Shown here: positions 53,295-62,698 of the stretch, piece by piece
Layout of the letters: the number at the start of each line of letters is the position of its first letter
Position numbering within the stretch: position 1 is the stretch's first letter
Assembly: GCF_001613445.1 (NCBI RefSeq)
Contig: NZ_BDCJ01000023.1
Span: 1-64,000, forward strand
Direction: 5' to 3'
Length of the DNA stretch: 64,000 bases
From: Nocardia grenadensis NBRC 108939
GTDB lineage: Bacteria > Actinomycetota > Actinomycetes > Mycobacteriales > Mycobacteriaceae
The notes under the pieces: model-generated
Databases searched by the model: none
Told to the model about the DNA's origin: nothing
What the model saw: the letters and a program-made list of their open reading frames with translations, nothing else
Program-made: the position numbers and the translations under genes

Positions 53295-54787
53295 GGCTGT
53301 CCTTGCGGATTAAGGTCCGGCGCGATGTTGCTGACATTCCCCGGGAAGGGGATATCGATCGACGGCACCGGCGGGCGGCGACGCGTGGTGGTCTCCTCCT
53401 CCTCGCCGGTGGTTTCTTCGCTCGCCGTCGTCTCGGTGGTGCTCGGAGCCGCTGAAGTGGTGGTGGTCGGCGGCTGAGTCGTCGTGGTGGTGGGCTGCGG
53501 GGGCGTGGTGGTCGTCGGGGCCGGCGGCGCGGTGGTGGTGGGTTCCACGGTCGGCGTCCAGACCGGGGGCTCGGTCACCTCGTAGGTGGCGGTGACCGGT
53601 GGCGGCAGCGGACGGGTGGTGGGTGCCGTGGAGGAGGTGCCCGGCGAAGTTCCCGCCGGGTTGGTGTCCCCGCCGAACAGCAGCCACACCACGGCACCGC
53701 CCAGCAGCAGCGCGCCGATACCCAGCGCGATCATCCACTTCTGGTTCTTGTTGAGGATGCCGCCGCCGGGGTTGTCGTCGCGGTAGCCGTCGTCGCCGGG
53801 ATCGTGCGCGCCGCGGTCGTACGTGGTCGCCGGCCCGGCCATGGCGGCGGGCGGTGTGTTGTACCGGACGGTCGCGGTCTCGTCGTAGCCCGGCTGCGGC
53901 GCAGCGATCACGCTGGTGGGCCCGGCCACCGGGAGATTACGGGGTGGGGGCGGGCGGCGGCCCGAACGCACCGCGGCGACCGCCTCGGCGAATTCACCGC
54001 CGTCGGCATAGCGCTGGGCCGGGTCCTTGGCGAGCGTGATCTCGACCAGTTCGCGTACATTCGGCGGCAGGTCGGTGGGCATCGGCGGCGGCACTTCGCG
54101 GACGTGCTTCATCGCGACGGTGAGGGCACCGTCGCCGGTGAACGGCCGCTGCCCGGCGAGCGCCTCGTATCCGACGACACCGAGGGAATACACATCGCTG
54201 GCCGCGGTGGCGTCCTCACCGACCGCCTGTTCGGGCGCGATGTACTGCGCGGTGCCCATCACCATGCCGGTTTTGGTGACCGGGGAGGCATCGACCGCCT
54301 TGGCGATACCGAAATCGGTGATCTTCACCTGGCCGGTCGGGGTGACGAGGATATTTCCCGGTTTCACATCGCGGTGCACCACGCCGGCCAGATGTGCGAC
54401 CTGGAGTGCGCGGCCGGTCTGCTCCAGCAGGTCCAGGCCCTGGGCCACCGAGAGCCGGCCGAGCCGGTTCAACACGGTGTTGAGCGGCTCGCCCTGGACC
54501 AGTTCCATCACCAGGTAGGCGGTTTCGCCGCCCTGGGGATCGTAGGTCTCGCCGTAGTCGTAGATACCGGCGATACCGGAATGGTTCAGCTGCGCGGTGG
54601 TCTTGGCCTCGGTGCGGAACCGGTGCCGGAAGGTCGGGTCCGCGGAGAACTCGGACTTGAGGACCTTGACGGCGACCCGGCGATCCAGCCGGGTGTCCAG
54701 GGCTTCCCAGACCTGGCCCATCCCACCGGTGGCGATCAGCCGCTGCAGCCGGTAGCGGTCCGCGATCAACGCGCCGTTTGTCAGCAT
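53291..54787 (-). CDS. pknA: Serine/threonine protein kinase PknA
   Basis: 498 residues: kinase domain (about 11-272) with ATGGMGQVWEA, VAVKVL, HRDVKPGNIL, DFGIAK; a linker; a membrane helix near 365-388 (WMIALGIGALLLGGAVVWLL); and an extracellular Thr/Pro-rich tail without PASTA domains. It partners PknB in cell-shape control. Start ATG 54787 (MLTNGALIADRYRL); an upstream extension has no similarity. It overlaps pknB by four bases. Confidence 0.97.
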   Translation of the reverse strand: MLTNGALIADRYRLQRLIATGGMGQVWEALDTRLDRRVAVKVLKSEFSADPTFRHRFRTEAKTTAQLNHSGIAGIYDYGETYDPQGGETAYLVMELVQGEPLNTVLNRLGRLSVAQGLDLLEQTGRALQVAHLAGVVHRDVKPGNILVTPTGQVKITDFGIAKAVDASPVTKTGMVMGTAQYIAPEQAVGEDATAASDVYSLGVVGYEALAGQRPFTGDGALTVAMKHVREVPPPMPTDLPPNVRELVEITLAKDPAQRYADGGEFAEAVAAVRSGRRPPPPRNLPVAGPTSVIAAPQPGYDETATVRYNTPPAAMAGPATTYDRGAHDPGDDGYRDDNPGGGILNKNQKWMIALGIGALLLGGAVVWLLFGGDTNPAGTSPGTSSTAPTTRPLPPPVTATYEVTEPPVWTPTVEPTTTAPPAPTTTTPPQPTTTTTQPPTTTTSAAPSTTETTASEETTGEEEETTTRRRPPVPSIDIPFPGNVSNIAPDLNPQGQP

Positions 54788-54824
54788 CGGGTTCCCCGCA
54801 GATTCACTCGCACATCCATCTCGT

Positions 54825-56291
54825 TCAGCGACCTCGCAGACCTGCGTCCAGCACCGCCCGGGCGACCGGCGCGGCGACCGACCCGCCTGTTGCCGCCAGC
54901 GCCCGGTCACCGCCGTTCTCCACGATGACCGCGATAGCGATCTTCGGGTTCTCGGCGGGTGCGAAAGCTATGTACCAGGCATGCGGCGGAGTGTTCCGTG
55001 GATCGGCGCCGTGCTCGGCCGTACCGGTCTTCGACGCGATCCGGTAGGACGTTCCGCCGCTGCCCGCGGTGTTCTCCTCCGAGGCGACCATCAGCTCGGT
55101 CAGCGTAGACGCTACATCGGCGCTCACGGCCTGGCCGACCGAGACCGGCTCGGTTGTGGAAAGCTCGCTCAGGTCCGGGTTCTGCAACTGGTCGACCAGG
55201 TAGGGCTCCATCCGGACACCGCCGTTGGCCACGGTAGCGGCGATCACGGCGTTGTCGAGCGGGGTGAGCGCGACATCACGCTGGCCGATACTGCTCTGCC
55301 CGAGCGCGGCATTGTCCGGGATATTGCCCACGGTGCTCTCGGCGACCGGCATCGGGATCCCGCGATGCGGTCCGATACCGAAGGCGGCGGCCTCGTCTTC
55401 CAGGGCGGCCGCCCCGACATCGACGCCGAGTTCCACGAACGCGGTGTTGCACGACCGCCGGAACGCCTCGTAGAGGGTGGCGGTGGCACCGGATCCGCAG
55501 GTCGAGCCGTTGTAGTTCTCCAGGGTCGTGTTCGTGCCCGGCAGGGTGATATTGGGCGCCGCGGTGAACTGGGACTGCGGATTCGCCTTCCCGTTGGACA
55601 GCGCGGCCGCCGTGACGACCACCTTGAAGGTGGAACCGGGAGGGTAGGTCTGCGAGATCGCCCGGTTGAGCATCGGCTGCTTCTCGTCGGCGCTGAGATC
55701 CTCCCAGGCCTGGGTGCCCTGGGCGCCGTCGTGCCCGGACAGCAGGTTCGGGTCGTAGCTCGGAGTGGACACCATGGTGAGGATCTTGCCGGTGCTGGGT
55801 TCGATCGCCACCACCGAGCCGGTGTAACCCTTGCTGGTGAGCTCGTTGTAGGCGACCTGCTGCATCATCGGGTCGATGGTGGTGACGACATTGCCGCCGC
55901 GGGGGTCACGACCGGAGATCAGGTCGATCAGCCGGCTGCCGAAGAGCTGGGCGTCCGAACCGTTGAGCACCGGATCCTCGGCCCGTTCCAGCCCGGTGCT
56001 GCCGTACTGCATGGAGTAGAAACCGGTGACCGGGGCATAGGCCTGCGGATCGGTGGGGTAGACGCGCAGATACTTGTAGCGGTCGTCGGTGGCCACCGAA
56101 CTGGCCAGCACGGCGCCACCGGCCGAGATCTGGCCGCGCTGGCGGGAGTACTCGTCGAGCAGCACCCGCGAGTTACGGGGGTCGGCGCGGTAATCGTCGG
56201 CTTTGATGACCTGGACGTAGGTCGCGTTGAGCAGCAGGGCGACGATCATCACCATGACCGCCATGGCGACGCGGCGTAATGGTGTGTTCAA
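54825..56291 (-). CDS. pbpA: Penicillin-binding protein A (transpeptidase)
   Basis: 488 residues: an N-terminal membrane helix (VAMAVMVMIVALLLNATYVQV), a dimerisation domain, and a penicillin-binding transpeptidase domain with SxxK in PPGSTFK, SxN in RRSCNTAF, and KTG in ASKTGTAEHG. It cross-links peptidoglycan with RodA. The start is TTG 56291, sharing TTGA with the rodA stop, so translation is coupled. Confidence 0.97.
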   Translation of the reverse strand: MNTPLRRVAMAVMVMIVALLLNATYVQVIKADDYRADPRNSRVLLDEYSRQRGQISAGGAVLASSVATDDRYKYLRVYPTDPQAYAPVTGFYSMQYGSTGLERAEDPVLNGSDAQLFGSRLIDLISGRDPRGGNVVTTIDPMMQQVAYNELTSKGYTGSVVAIEPSTGKILTMVSTPSYDPNLLSGHDGAQGTQAWEDLSADEKQPMLNRAISQTYPPGSTFKVVVTAAALSNGKANPQSQFTAAPNITLPGTNTTLENYNGSTCGSGATATLYEAFRRSCNTAFVELGVDVGAAALEDEAAAFGIGPHRGIPMPVAESTVGNIPDNAALGQSSIGQRDVALTPLDNAVIAATVANGGVRMEPYLVDQLQNPDLSELSTTEPVSVGQAVSADVASTLTELMVASEENTAGSGGTSYRIASKTGTAEHGADPRNTPPHAWYIAFAPAENPKIAIAVIVENGGDRALAATGGSVAAPVARAVLDAGLRGR

Positions 56292-57766
56292 CGCTGCAGC
56301 CCCCCTTGCCGTCGTGACACCATCACTGTCTGCGCTTCCGCCAGCGGCGCGGGGGCCGGTTCGCGGCGGCGGGCCGGCGCGGGTTCGCGAGCCGCGTCGG
56401 AAATCTTGATGAGCAGGGCGATCAGCACATAGTTCGCCAGCAGCGAGGAACCGCCGTAGGAGACGAACGGCGTGGTGAGACCGGTCAGCGGGATCAGCTT
56501 GGTCACGCCGCCCACCACCACGAAGACCTGGATGGCGATGGTGAACGAGAGCCCGGCCGCGAGTAGTTTGCCGAAACTGTCCCGGATCGCCAGCGCGGTG
56601 CGCATACCGCGCAGCACCAGCACCAGGAACAGGATCAGGATCGAGGTCAGGCCGATGAGACCGAGTTCCTCACCGATGGTCGTCACGATGAAGTCTGTTT
56701 TGGCGAACGGCACCTGCGACGGCCGCCCGGCACCCAGGCCGGTACCCGCCAGACCACCGGTGGCCAGGCCGAACAGCGACTGCACGATCTGGTAGCCGGT
56801 GTTGTTGTAGTCGTCGAACGGATGCAGCCAGGTCGCCACGCGCACCCGGACGTGCCCGAACATCTGGTAGGCGAACACGAACCCGAGAGCGAGCAGACCG
56901 CCACCGATGAGCAGCCAGCCCACCCGTTCGGTGGCGATGTAGAGCATCACCAGCACCGTGCTGAAGATCAGCAGCGAGGTGCCGAGGTCCTTCTCGAGTA
57001 CCAGGACACCGATGCACACGATCCACACGGCCAGGATCGGGCCCATATCGCGGGCCCGCGGGAATTCCATGCCGAGGAAGTGCCGCCCGGCCGCGGTGAA
57101 CAGCTCACGCTTCGAGACCAGCACCGAGGCGAAGAAGATGATCAACAGGATCTTCGCGAATTCGCCGGGCTGCAGGCTGAGACCCGGCAGCCGGATCCAG
57201 ATCTTGGCGCCGTTGACCTCGGACAGCGAACTGGGCAGGATCGCCGGGATCGCCAGTGCCACTAATCCGACGAGTCCGAGGGTGTAGGCGTATTTGGCCA
57301 GCGTGCGGTAGTCGCGCAGCACCAGCAGGATCGTGACGAACAAGATGATGCCCAGCGCGGTCCACAGGATCTGCTGGTTCGCGTCGGGGGAGGGGATCTC
57401 CCACGAGTTGTAGGCGGCGGTCTGCTGATCGGCCAGATCGAGCCGGTGGATCAGCACCAGGCCGATACCGTTGAGCAGCGCGACGATCGGGAGCAACAGC
57501 GGATCGGTGTAGGGCGCGAAACGGCGCACCGCGAGGTGCGCGACGGCGAAGAGGCCGAGATAGGCGAGACCGAGCTTGGCGATATCCCAGGTCAGCGATT
57601 CTTCCTGGCTCGCTTCCACCAGTGCCAGTGCGGCGGTGGTGATCAGCGCCGCGAATCCGAGCAGCATGAGCTCGGTATTGCGCCGGGTCGTCGGCGACGG
57701 CGCCGGAGCGAAACCGCCCGGGGGACTCGGAAAAGCCCCGGCGGACGGTGGTGCCGGTGCGGACAT
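56288..57766 (-). CDS. rodA: Peptidoglycan polymerase RodA (SEDS family)
   Basis: 492 residues: a short Pro-rich cytoplasmic N-terminus then about ten membrane helices. SEDS motifs are VLEKDLGTSLLIF, GLGAGRPSQVPFAKTDFI and TTPFVSYGGSS. It polymerises glycan strands from lipid II and works with PbpA. ATG 57766 overlaps the pstP stop by one base. Confidence 0.97.
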   Translation of the reverse strand: MSAPAPPSAGAFPSPPGGFAPAPSPTTRRNTELMLLGFAALITTAALALVEASQEESLTWDIAKLGLAYLGLFAVAHLAVRRFAPYTDPLLLPIVALLNGIGLVLIHRLDLADQQTAAYNSWEIPSPDANQQILWTALGIILFVTILLVLRDYRTLAKYAYTLGLVGLVALAIPAILPSSLSEVNGAKIWIRLPGLSLQPGEFAKILLIIFFASVLVSKRELFTAAGRHFLGMEFPRARDMGPILAVWIVCIGVLVLEKDLGTSLLIFSTVLVMLYIATERVGWLLIGGGLLALGFVFAYQMFGHVRVRVATWLHPFDDYNNTGYQIVQSLFGLATGGLAGTGLGAGRPSQVPFAKTDFIVTTIGEELGLIGLTSILILFLVLVLRGMRTALAIRDSFGKLLAAGLSFTIAIQVFVVVGGVTKLIPLTGLTTPFVSYGGSSLLANYVLIALLIKISDAAREPAPARRREPAPAPLAEAQTVMVSRRQGGLQR

Positions 57767-59268
57767 CAGTCCGTCACCCGGCAGTTCTCCCCGGCGATCT
57801 GGGGCTGGGCGGTGGTCGTCGGAGCCGGGACGGTGGTGGTCGGCGGCGCGGGCGGCGCGGGATTCTCGCCATTTACGCCGGGCGCGGGCGGCTGGCCGGC
57901 CGGGGCCGGGGGAGCCGCTTCGGTGGGCGTCGGCGCGGGCGGCGCCGGAGCGGGGGCAGGGGCGGGAGTGGTGGTGACCACGCCCGGCTGCGCGGCGGAG
58001 GCGTTCTTCTTGCACACCGGCAGCAGTTCACGATCGGCCAGCACGGCCATCTGTGCACGGGCCTTGTCCAGGGTGCCGGGCGGCAGCCCGCGCTCGACCT
58101 GGTCGCGGCCGGTCTGTTCCAGATCGCCGACCTTCAGCACTCGGCAGCCCTGCGGCAGGGGAGCGCCGCTCTCGACGAGGCCGAGCTCGCCCTTGACGGT
58201 GACGCAACCGACCAGGTTCACCTCGTTGATCGAGTAGCCCAGGATCGACCCGGGCAGCCCCTGCATGACCACGACACCGTCGTTGTCCGCCCCGACGTAG
58301 TAGTTCGTCCGGATCATCTTGTAGCCGACGACCAGCCCGACCACCACCGCGAGCACGAGGGCGACCGCCAGCAGCAGCCAGCGCAGTTTGTGGGATTTCT
58401 TCGGCTGCGGTTCGGGCTCGCCGGCGGCCCGGCGCGGCGCGGCGGCCGGTGGGCGCATCGCTGCGGCCCGCCCGGCCGCGGTGTTCGGCGGCGGGTTGTC
58501 GTCGGCTTCGCCGGACGCGGCCCCGGCCACGATCGGATGACTCTGACCGTAGTCGAGGTCGATGACATCGGCGACGACGACGGTCACATTGTCCGGTCCG
58601 CCGCTGCGCAGCGCGAGCTCGATGAGCCGGTCGGCGCATTCGTCGGTACTGCCCTCGCGCATGGTGTTGGCGATGGTCTCGTCGCTCACCACATCGGACA
58701 GGCCGTCCGAGCAGAGCAGATAGCGGTCCCCGGCCCGGGCCTCGCGCATCACCAGGGTCGGCTCGATCTCGTTACCGGTGAGCGCGCGCATGATCAGCGA
58801 GCGCTGCGGATGGGTATGAGCCTGTTCCGCGGTGATCCTGCCCTCGTCCACCAGCGACTGGACGAAGGTGTCGTCGCGGGTGATCTGGGCCAGTTCGCTG
58901 TCGCGCAACATATAGGCGCGCGAATCGCCGATATGGACCATGCCGAGTTTCTTGCCGGCGAACAGGATGGCGGTGAGCGTGGTGCCCATGCCGTCGAGTT
59001 CGGGTTCTTCCTCGACCTGTTCGGCGATGGCGGCATTACCGGCGTGGGTGGCCCGGTTCAATTTGCCGAGTAGATCCTCGCCGGGTTCGTCGTCGTCCAG
59101 ATGCGCCAGGGCGGCGATCATCAGTTGCGACGCCACCTCACCGGCCGCGTGGCCACCCATGCCGTCGGCAAGGGCCAGCAGCCGGGCGCCGGCGTAGACG
59201 GAATCTTCGTTGTTGGCGCGGACCAGGCCGCGGTCGCTGCGCGCTGCGTAGCGGAGAACAAGTGTCAC
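57766..59268 (-). CDS. pstP: PP2C-family Ser/Thr phosphatase PstP
   Basis: 500 residues: PP2C domain (1-240) with metal-binding Asp in NNEDSVYAG, ADGMGGHAAGE, CSDGLSDVV and GGPDNVTVVV; a linker; a membrane helix near 305-328; and an extracellular Pro/Ala-rich tail. It reverses PknA/PknB phosphorylation. GTG 59268 overlaps the fhaB stop (GTGA). Confidence 0.97.
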   Translation of the reverse strand: MTLVLRYAARSDRGLVRANNEDSVYAGARLLALADGMGGHAAGEVASQLMIAALAHLDDDEPGEDLLGKLNRATHAGNAAIAEQVEEEPELDGMGTTLTAILFAGKKLGMVHIGDSRAYMLRDSELAQITRDDTFVQSLVDEGRITAEQAHTHPQRSLIMRALTGNEIEPTLVMREARAGDRYLLCSDGLSDVVSDETIANTMREGSTDECADRLIELALRSGGPDNVTVVVADVIDLDYGQSHPIVAGAASGEADDNPPPNTAAGRAAAMRPPAAAPRRAAGEPEPQPKKSHKLRWLLLAVALVLAVVVGLVVGYKMIRTNYYVGADNDGVVVMQGLPGSILGYSINEVNLVGCVTVKGELGLVESGAPLPQGCRVLKVGDLEQTGRDQVERGLPPGTLDKARAQMAVLADRELLPVCKKNASAAQPGVVTTTPAPAPAPAPPAPTPTEAAPPAPAGQPPAPGVNGENPAPPAPPTTTVPAPTTTAQPQIAGENCRVTD

Positions 59269-59732
59269 GATCGGAGCTCGATCACTGTCTTGCCGACCCG
59301 GACAGGAGTGCCGAGCGGAACGCGGACTGCGGTGGTGACTTTGGCACGATCCAGGTAGGTACCGTTGGTCGAGCCGAGGTCTTCGACGTACCAGTCGTCA
59401 CCGCGTAGGGACAGCCGGGCATGTCGGGTAGAGGCGTAATCATCGGTGAGCACCAGCGTGGAATCGTCCGCACGGCCGATCAGCACCGGTTGGGTACCGA
59501 GCGTTATGCGGGTACCGGCGAGAGAACCTTGAGTCACCACAAGATATTTGGCGCCCTTCTGGCCTCGGCGCATGGACGGCAGCACCGCGGAACCACGCGG
59601 TCCCCGGGTCTGCAGTCGTTTGCCGGAGGCCGCGTAGATATCACTGCGGAGGGTACGCAGGATTGCCCAGACGAACAGCCACAGCAGCAGGAGGAACCCG
59701 GCTCGGGTCAACTGCAAGATCAATCCCTGCAC
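59265..59732 (-). CDS. fhaB: FHA-domain protein FhaB (FipA)
   Basis: 155 residues: one N-terminal membrane helix (AGFLLLLWLFVWAILRTL) and a C-terminal FHA domain (about 78-150) with PVLIGRADDSTLVL and the phospho-Thr-binding pattern SxxH (STRH) and LGSTNGT. It links kinases to the division and growth machinery. GTG start. Upstream of pstP. Confidence 0.94.
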   Translation of the reverse strand: MQGLILQLTRAGFLLLLWLFVWAILRTLRSDIYAASGKRLQTRGPRGSAVLPSMRRGQKGAKYLVVTQGSLAGTRITLGTQPVLIGRADDSTLVLTDDYASTRHARLSLRGDDWYVEDLGSTNGTYLDRAKVTTAVRVPLGTPVRVGKTVIELRS

Positions 59733-59934
59733 GGCGCTCCACCTCCTGTTCGACCGTGTGTCGGCGCTGTAGGCGTGGTGCGACCCACCCCACGGCGATG
59801 CTCGTCCCGGCGGACCGCTGTGCGGTGCCGCGCGTGTGTTGGCACATCATAGGGCCGTCGGACGATACCGATCACGATTAGGCCGCCCCATTATGCGAGA
59901 GCTGCCTCATGATCCGCACGGCGAGCCTACGGCA

Positions 59935-61311
59935 TCAGACAATACGGATGAGGATCTCGGAGTGCCCGGCACGGATGACATCGCCGTCGGCGAGTTGCCA
60001 GTCCTGGACGGGAGACCCGTTCACCAGGGTGCCGTTGGTGGAACCGAGGTCGGACAGCATTGCGGTCTGGCCGTCCCAGCGGACCTCGATATGGCGTCGG
60101 GACACACCGGTGTCGGGGAGACGGAAGTGCGCGTCCTGCCCGCGGCCGATGATGTTGCTGCCTTCCCGGAGCTGGTAGGTGCGGCCGCTGCCGTCGTCGA
60201 GCGCGAGGGTCGCCGAGAAGCCGGGCCCCGCCGCCGGTGCTGCGTATCCGCCCGGTGCCCCGTAACCGCCCTGCTGGGCCTGCGGGGGATAGCCCTGGCC
60301 CTGCTGCTGGCCGTAGGCCTGCTGGTCGTAACCCTGGTCGTAGCCGGGCTGCTGGGCGTAGCCCTGCTGGTCGTAACCCTGGTCGTACCCGGGTTGGGCG
60401 TAGCCCTGCTGGTCGTATCCCCCCTGCTGGTCGTATCCCCCCTGCTGGGCGTAGCCCTGCTGGTCGTAGCCCTGCTCGTAACCCTGCTGGCCCTGGTAAC
60501 CCTGGTCGTAGCCGGGCTGGCCCTGATAACCGCCCTGGTCGTAGCCGGGCTGCTGGCCGTAGCCCTGCTGGTCGTAACCCTGGTCGTAGCCGGGTTGGGC
60601 GTAGCCCTGCTGACCGTAGCCCTGGTCGTAACCGCCCTGCTGGGCGCCGTAGGCCTGCTGGTCATAGGCGGCGCCACCCTGCTGGTAGTCGTAGCCGTTC
60701 TGGTAATCCGGGCCGCCGTTGTAGGGCGCGCCGGGACCGTAGTCCTCGGGGTACGCGCCGTTCTGCGGCCCGCGTCCCGCGGGTCCGGGAGCGTACCCGC
60801 GATTACGTGGATCGGACTCCGCGTGCTCACGGCTCGGGTCGTAGCCAGAGTTCTGCGTCATGGGGCCAGCTCCTGGTTGCGGGTTAGCGGGTCGTTGTAG
60901 CGGTTCGGGGCGGTGAGCCGGGGCGGCTCCACGGCCGGCGTCGGGGTCGACGCGACCGCTCGTCCTGAACATTCCGGTGTGCAGCGTAGGGGATGCCTCG
61001 AACGCCACGTGTACTTCGCCATAGGTCTGCCAGCCTTGCTCACGGATGTAATCCTGCAGATGTTTGGCGAAAGCACGCGTTGTGAGGTCGTGATCGGCGT
61101 CGAACTGCCGGTGGTCCGACGAGTTGATGGTGATCACGTAACTGTTGGGTGCGAGCAGATGCCCGCCGCCGACATCTCGGACGTTGTCGGCGGCCTCACG
61201 CTGCAGCGCTGCCTCGACCTCCTGGGGAACAACGTTCCCGCCGAAGACTCTGGCGAAGACGTCACCGACGGCGCCCTGTAGGCGACGCTCGAAACGCGAG
61301 ACGATCCCCAT
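59935..61311 (-). CDS. fhaA: FHA-domain protein FhaA
   Basis: 458 residues: an N-terminal DUF3662 domain (1-115, with FARVFGGNVVPQEVEAAL), a Gly/Gln/Tyr-rich low-complexity middle (about 185-345), and a C-terminal FHA domain (about 370-458) with NIIGRGQDAHFRLPDTGVSR and LGSTNGTLVN. In mycobacteria the FHA domain binds the phosphorylated MurJ pseudokinase and restrains lipid II export. AAGGGAGGG precedes ATG 61311. First gene of the growth operon. Confidence 0.96.
   Translation of the reverse strand: MGIVSRFERRLQGAVGDVFARVFGGNVVPQEVEAALQREAADNVRDVGGGHLLAPNSYVITINSSDHRQFDADHDLTTRAFAKHLQDYIREQGWQTYGEVHVAFEASPTLHTGMFRTSGRVDPDAGRGAAPAHRPEPLQRPANPQPGAGPMTQNSGYDPSREHAESDPRNRGYAPGPAGRGPQNGAYPEDYGPGAPYNGGPDYQNGYDYQQGGAAYDQQAYGAQQGGYDQGYGQQGYAQPGYDQGYDQQGYGQQPGYDQGGYQGQPGYDQGYQGQQGYEQGYDQQGYAQQGGYDQQGGYDQQGYAQPGYDQGYDQQGYAQQPGYDQGYDQQAYGQQQGQGYPPQAQQGGYGAPGGYAAPAAGPGFSATLALDDGSGRTYQLREGSNIIGRGQDAHFRLPDTGVSRRHIEVRWDGQTAMLSDLGSTNGTLVNGSPVQDWQLADGDVIRAGHSEILIRIV
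60280..60690 (-). repeat. GYDQ/QQGY-type repeats within fhaA
   Basis: About 135 codons are composed of variations on Q-Q-G-Y, Y-D-Q-G-Y and A-Q-P-G-Y, with almost no other residue type. The DNA repeats are imperfect 9- to 33-bp units (ctggtcgtaaccctggtc...). The segment separates the DUF3662 and FHA domains. Confidence 0.9.
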
Positions 61312-61560
61312 TCGGGCCCTCCCTTCGGTGAGTCTCTCCTCATTCTTTACGACGACACACGAATACGGCGTGTCGTTCTACGAGCACGTTCTCTGCATGA
61401 TATCCACGTTCCGCTGTACCTGTAACTACCGGAACCGTGCCGGAGTTCCCTTCTCGGCGCACTTCCTGCTCCGAGTTCTGGTCAGCGGCGGGTTCGAAAA
61501 GGCCGTGACCACGCGATTTCGTCTCCCTGACATCCCCGTGCTAGTGTCTGACCGTCGCTC

Positions 61561-61643
61561 GGGCGAGTGGCGGAATGGCAGACGCGCTGGCTTCAGGTGC
61601 CAGTGTCCTTCGGGACGTGGGGGTTCAAGTCCCCCTTCGCCCA
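61561..61643 (+). tRNA. leuT: tRNA-Leu (anticodon CAG)
   Basis: 83 bases. The acceptor GGGCGAG pairs with TTCGCCC (one G-U), there is a long variable arm (tgtccttcgggacg), the anticodon loop TTCAGGT carries CAG, the T-loop is TTCAAGT, and the discriminator is A. CC follows. Confidence 0.96.
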
Positions 61644-61653
61644 CCGAGAAGAG

Positions 61654-61690
61654 GCCGTGGACCCTTCGGGTCCACGGCTTCTTCTTTTTC
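61654..61690 (+). terminator. Intrinsic terminator after tRNA-Leu
   Basis: An 11-bp stem gccgtggaccc / gggtccacggc with loop ttc is followed by a T-rich tail (ttcttctttttc), 10 bases past the tRNA. Confidence 0.92.
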
Positions 61691-61783
61691 TGCCACCGGG
61701 GCGCGTATTGCTCCGGCATCATGGTCGCGAAATCGGTGTGTGTTGTTGGTCATGGTTGTTCCGTCGCGGCTCGTACGATCGCC

Positions 61784-61849
61784 TAGAACGTGTTCCAGTA
61801 ATCTGACAGAAAATCCGCGGAACCCGTTGACTCCCGATGCGAACCTGTT
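61784..61849. promoter_or_regulatory. Three AACnnGTT operator-like motifs before the SDR gene
   Basis: AACGTGTT (61787-61794), AACCCGTT (61821-61828) and AACCTGTT (61842-61849). The first lies in TAGAACGTGTTCCA, which fits TnnAACnnGTTnnA, the published KstR consensus for cholesterol-catabolism control. The third overlaps the expected promoter, 13 bases before the start. Confidence 0.55.
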
Positions 61850-61861
61850 CTAATTCATGCC

Positions 61862-62629
61862 ATGCGGAGATATGAAGGCCGTCGAGTACTGGTGACAGGT
61901 GCGGGATCGGGGATCGGCCAGGGTGTGGCCCTGCGACTGCTGGAGGAAGGAGCCCGACTCGTCGCCGCCGATATCAACGAGCCCGGTCTGGCGGCCACGG
62001 TGGAGAAGGCCGGGGATGTGGCCGACCGGCTGAGCACCGTGGTGGTGAATATCGCGGATATCGAGTCGGTGCGCGCGGCCGCCGAGACGGCGCTGGAAAC
62101 CCTGGGCGGATTGGACGTGCTCGTCAACTGTGCGGGCATTCTGAAGCCGGCCCGTACGCACGAGATGCCACTCGACGAGTGGAACCGGGTCATCACCGTC
62201 AATCTCACGGGCACATTCCTGGTGACCCAGGCGCTGCTGCCGCCCCTGCTCGAATCCGGCCGGGGTGTGGTGATCAATATGTCATCGACATCGGCCTTCC
62301 AAGCGGCCCCCTATCTCGCCGCCTATGCAGCCTCCAAGGGCGGCGTGGCCTCCTTCACCCACGCGATCGGCCTGGAGTACGCGAAACAGGGACTGCGGGC
62401 GGTCAATATCGTCCCGGCGGGAATCACGAGCGGGATCACCACCGAATCCATCACCGAACAGCCGGAGGATGCGGACTGGACCCTGTTCGCCCGGCTGACC
62501 GGTTGGCTCAACGGCGGTGCGCTGGGTACCCCGGAGGATATCGCCGGCGTCGTGGCGATGGTCGGGTCCGATGAAGGCCGCTACATCACCGGTACCGAGA
62601 TCAGGGTCGACGGCGGCGCGCTCATGTGA
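61862..62629 (+). CDS. Short-chain dehydrogenase/reductase
   Basis: 255 residues of the classical SDR fold: TGxxxGxG motif TGAGSGIGQGVAL, NNAG-equivalent NCAGIL, catalytic Ser in MSSTSAFQ, and Tyr/Lys in YAASKGG. Asp after the second strand (AADINEPG) suggests NAD(H). The substrate is unknown; operator-like sites of KstR type upstream hint at steroid or lipid metabolism. Stands alone between tRNA-Leu and a terminator. Confidence 0.92.
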   Translation: MRRYEGRRVLVTGAGSGIGQGVALRLLEEGARLVAADINEPGLAATVEKAGDVADRLSTVVVNIADIESVRAAAETALETLGGLDVLVNCAGILKPARTHEMPLDEWNRVITVNLTGTFLVTQALLPPLLESGRGVVINMSSTSAFQAAPYLAAYAASKGGVASFTHAIGLEYAKQGLRAVNIVPAGITSGITTESITEQPEDADWTLFARLTGWLNGGALGTPEDIAGVVAMVGSDEGRYITGTEIRVDGGALM

Positions 62630-62645
62630 TCTCACAAGGTTCCTG

Positions 62646-62698
62646 GGCCGCAACGGTGCTCGCGCGAGTCGCGATCGCCGCTGCGGCCTTTCTTTTTC
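62646..62698 (+). terminator. Terminator-like hairpin after the SDR gene
   Basis: ggccgca / tgcggcc arms with an internal structured loop, followed by tttctttttc, 17 bases past the stop. Confidence 0.65.
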
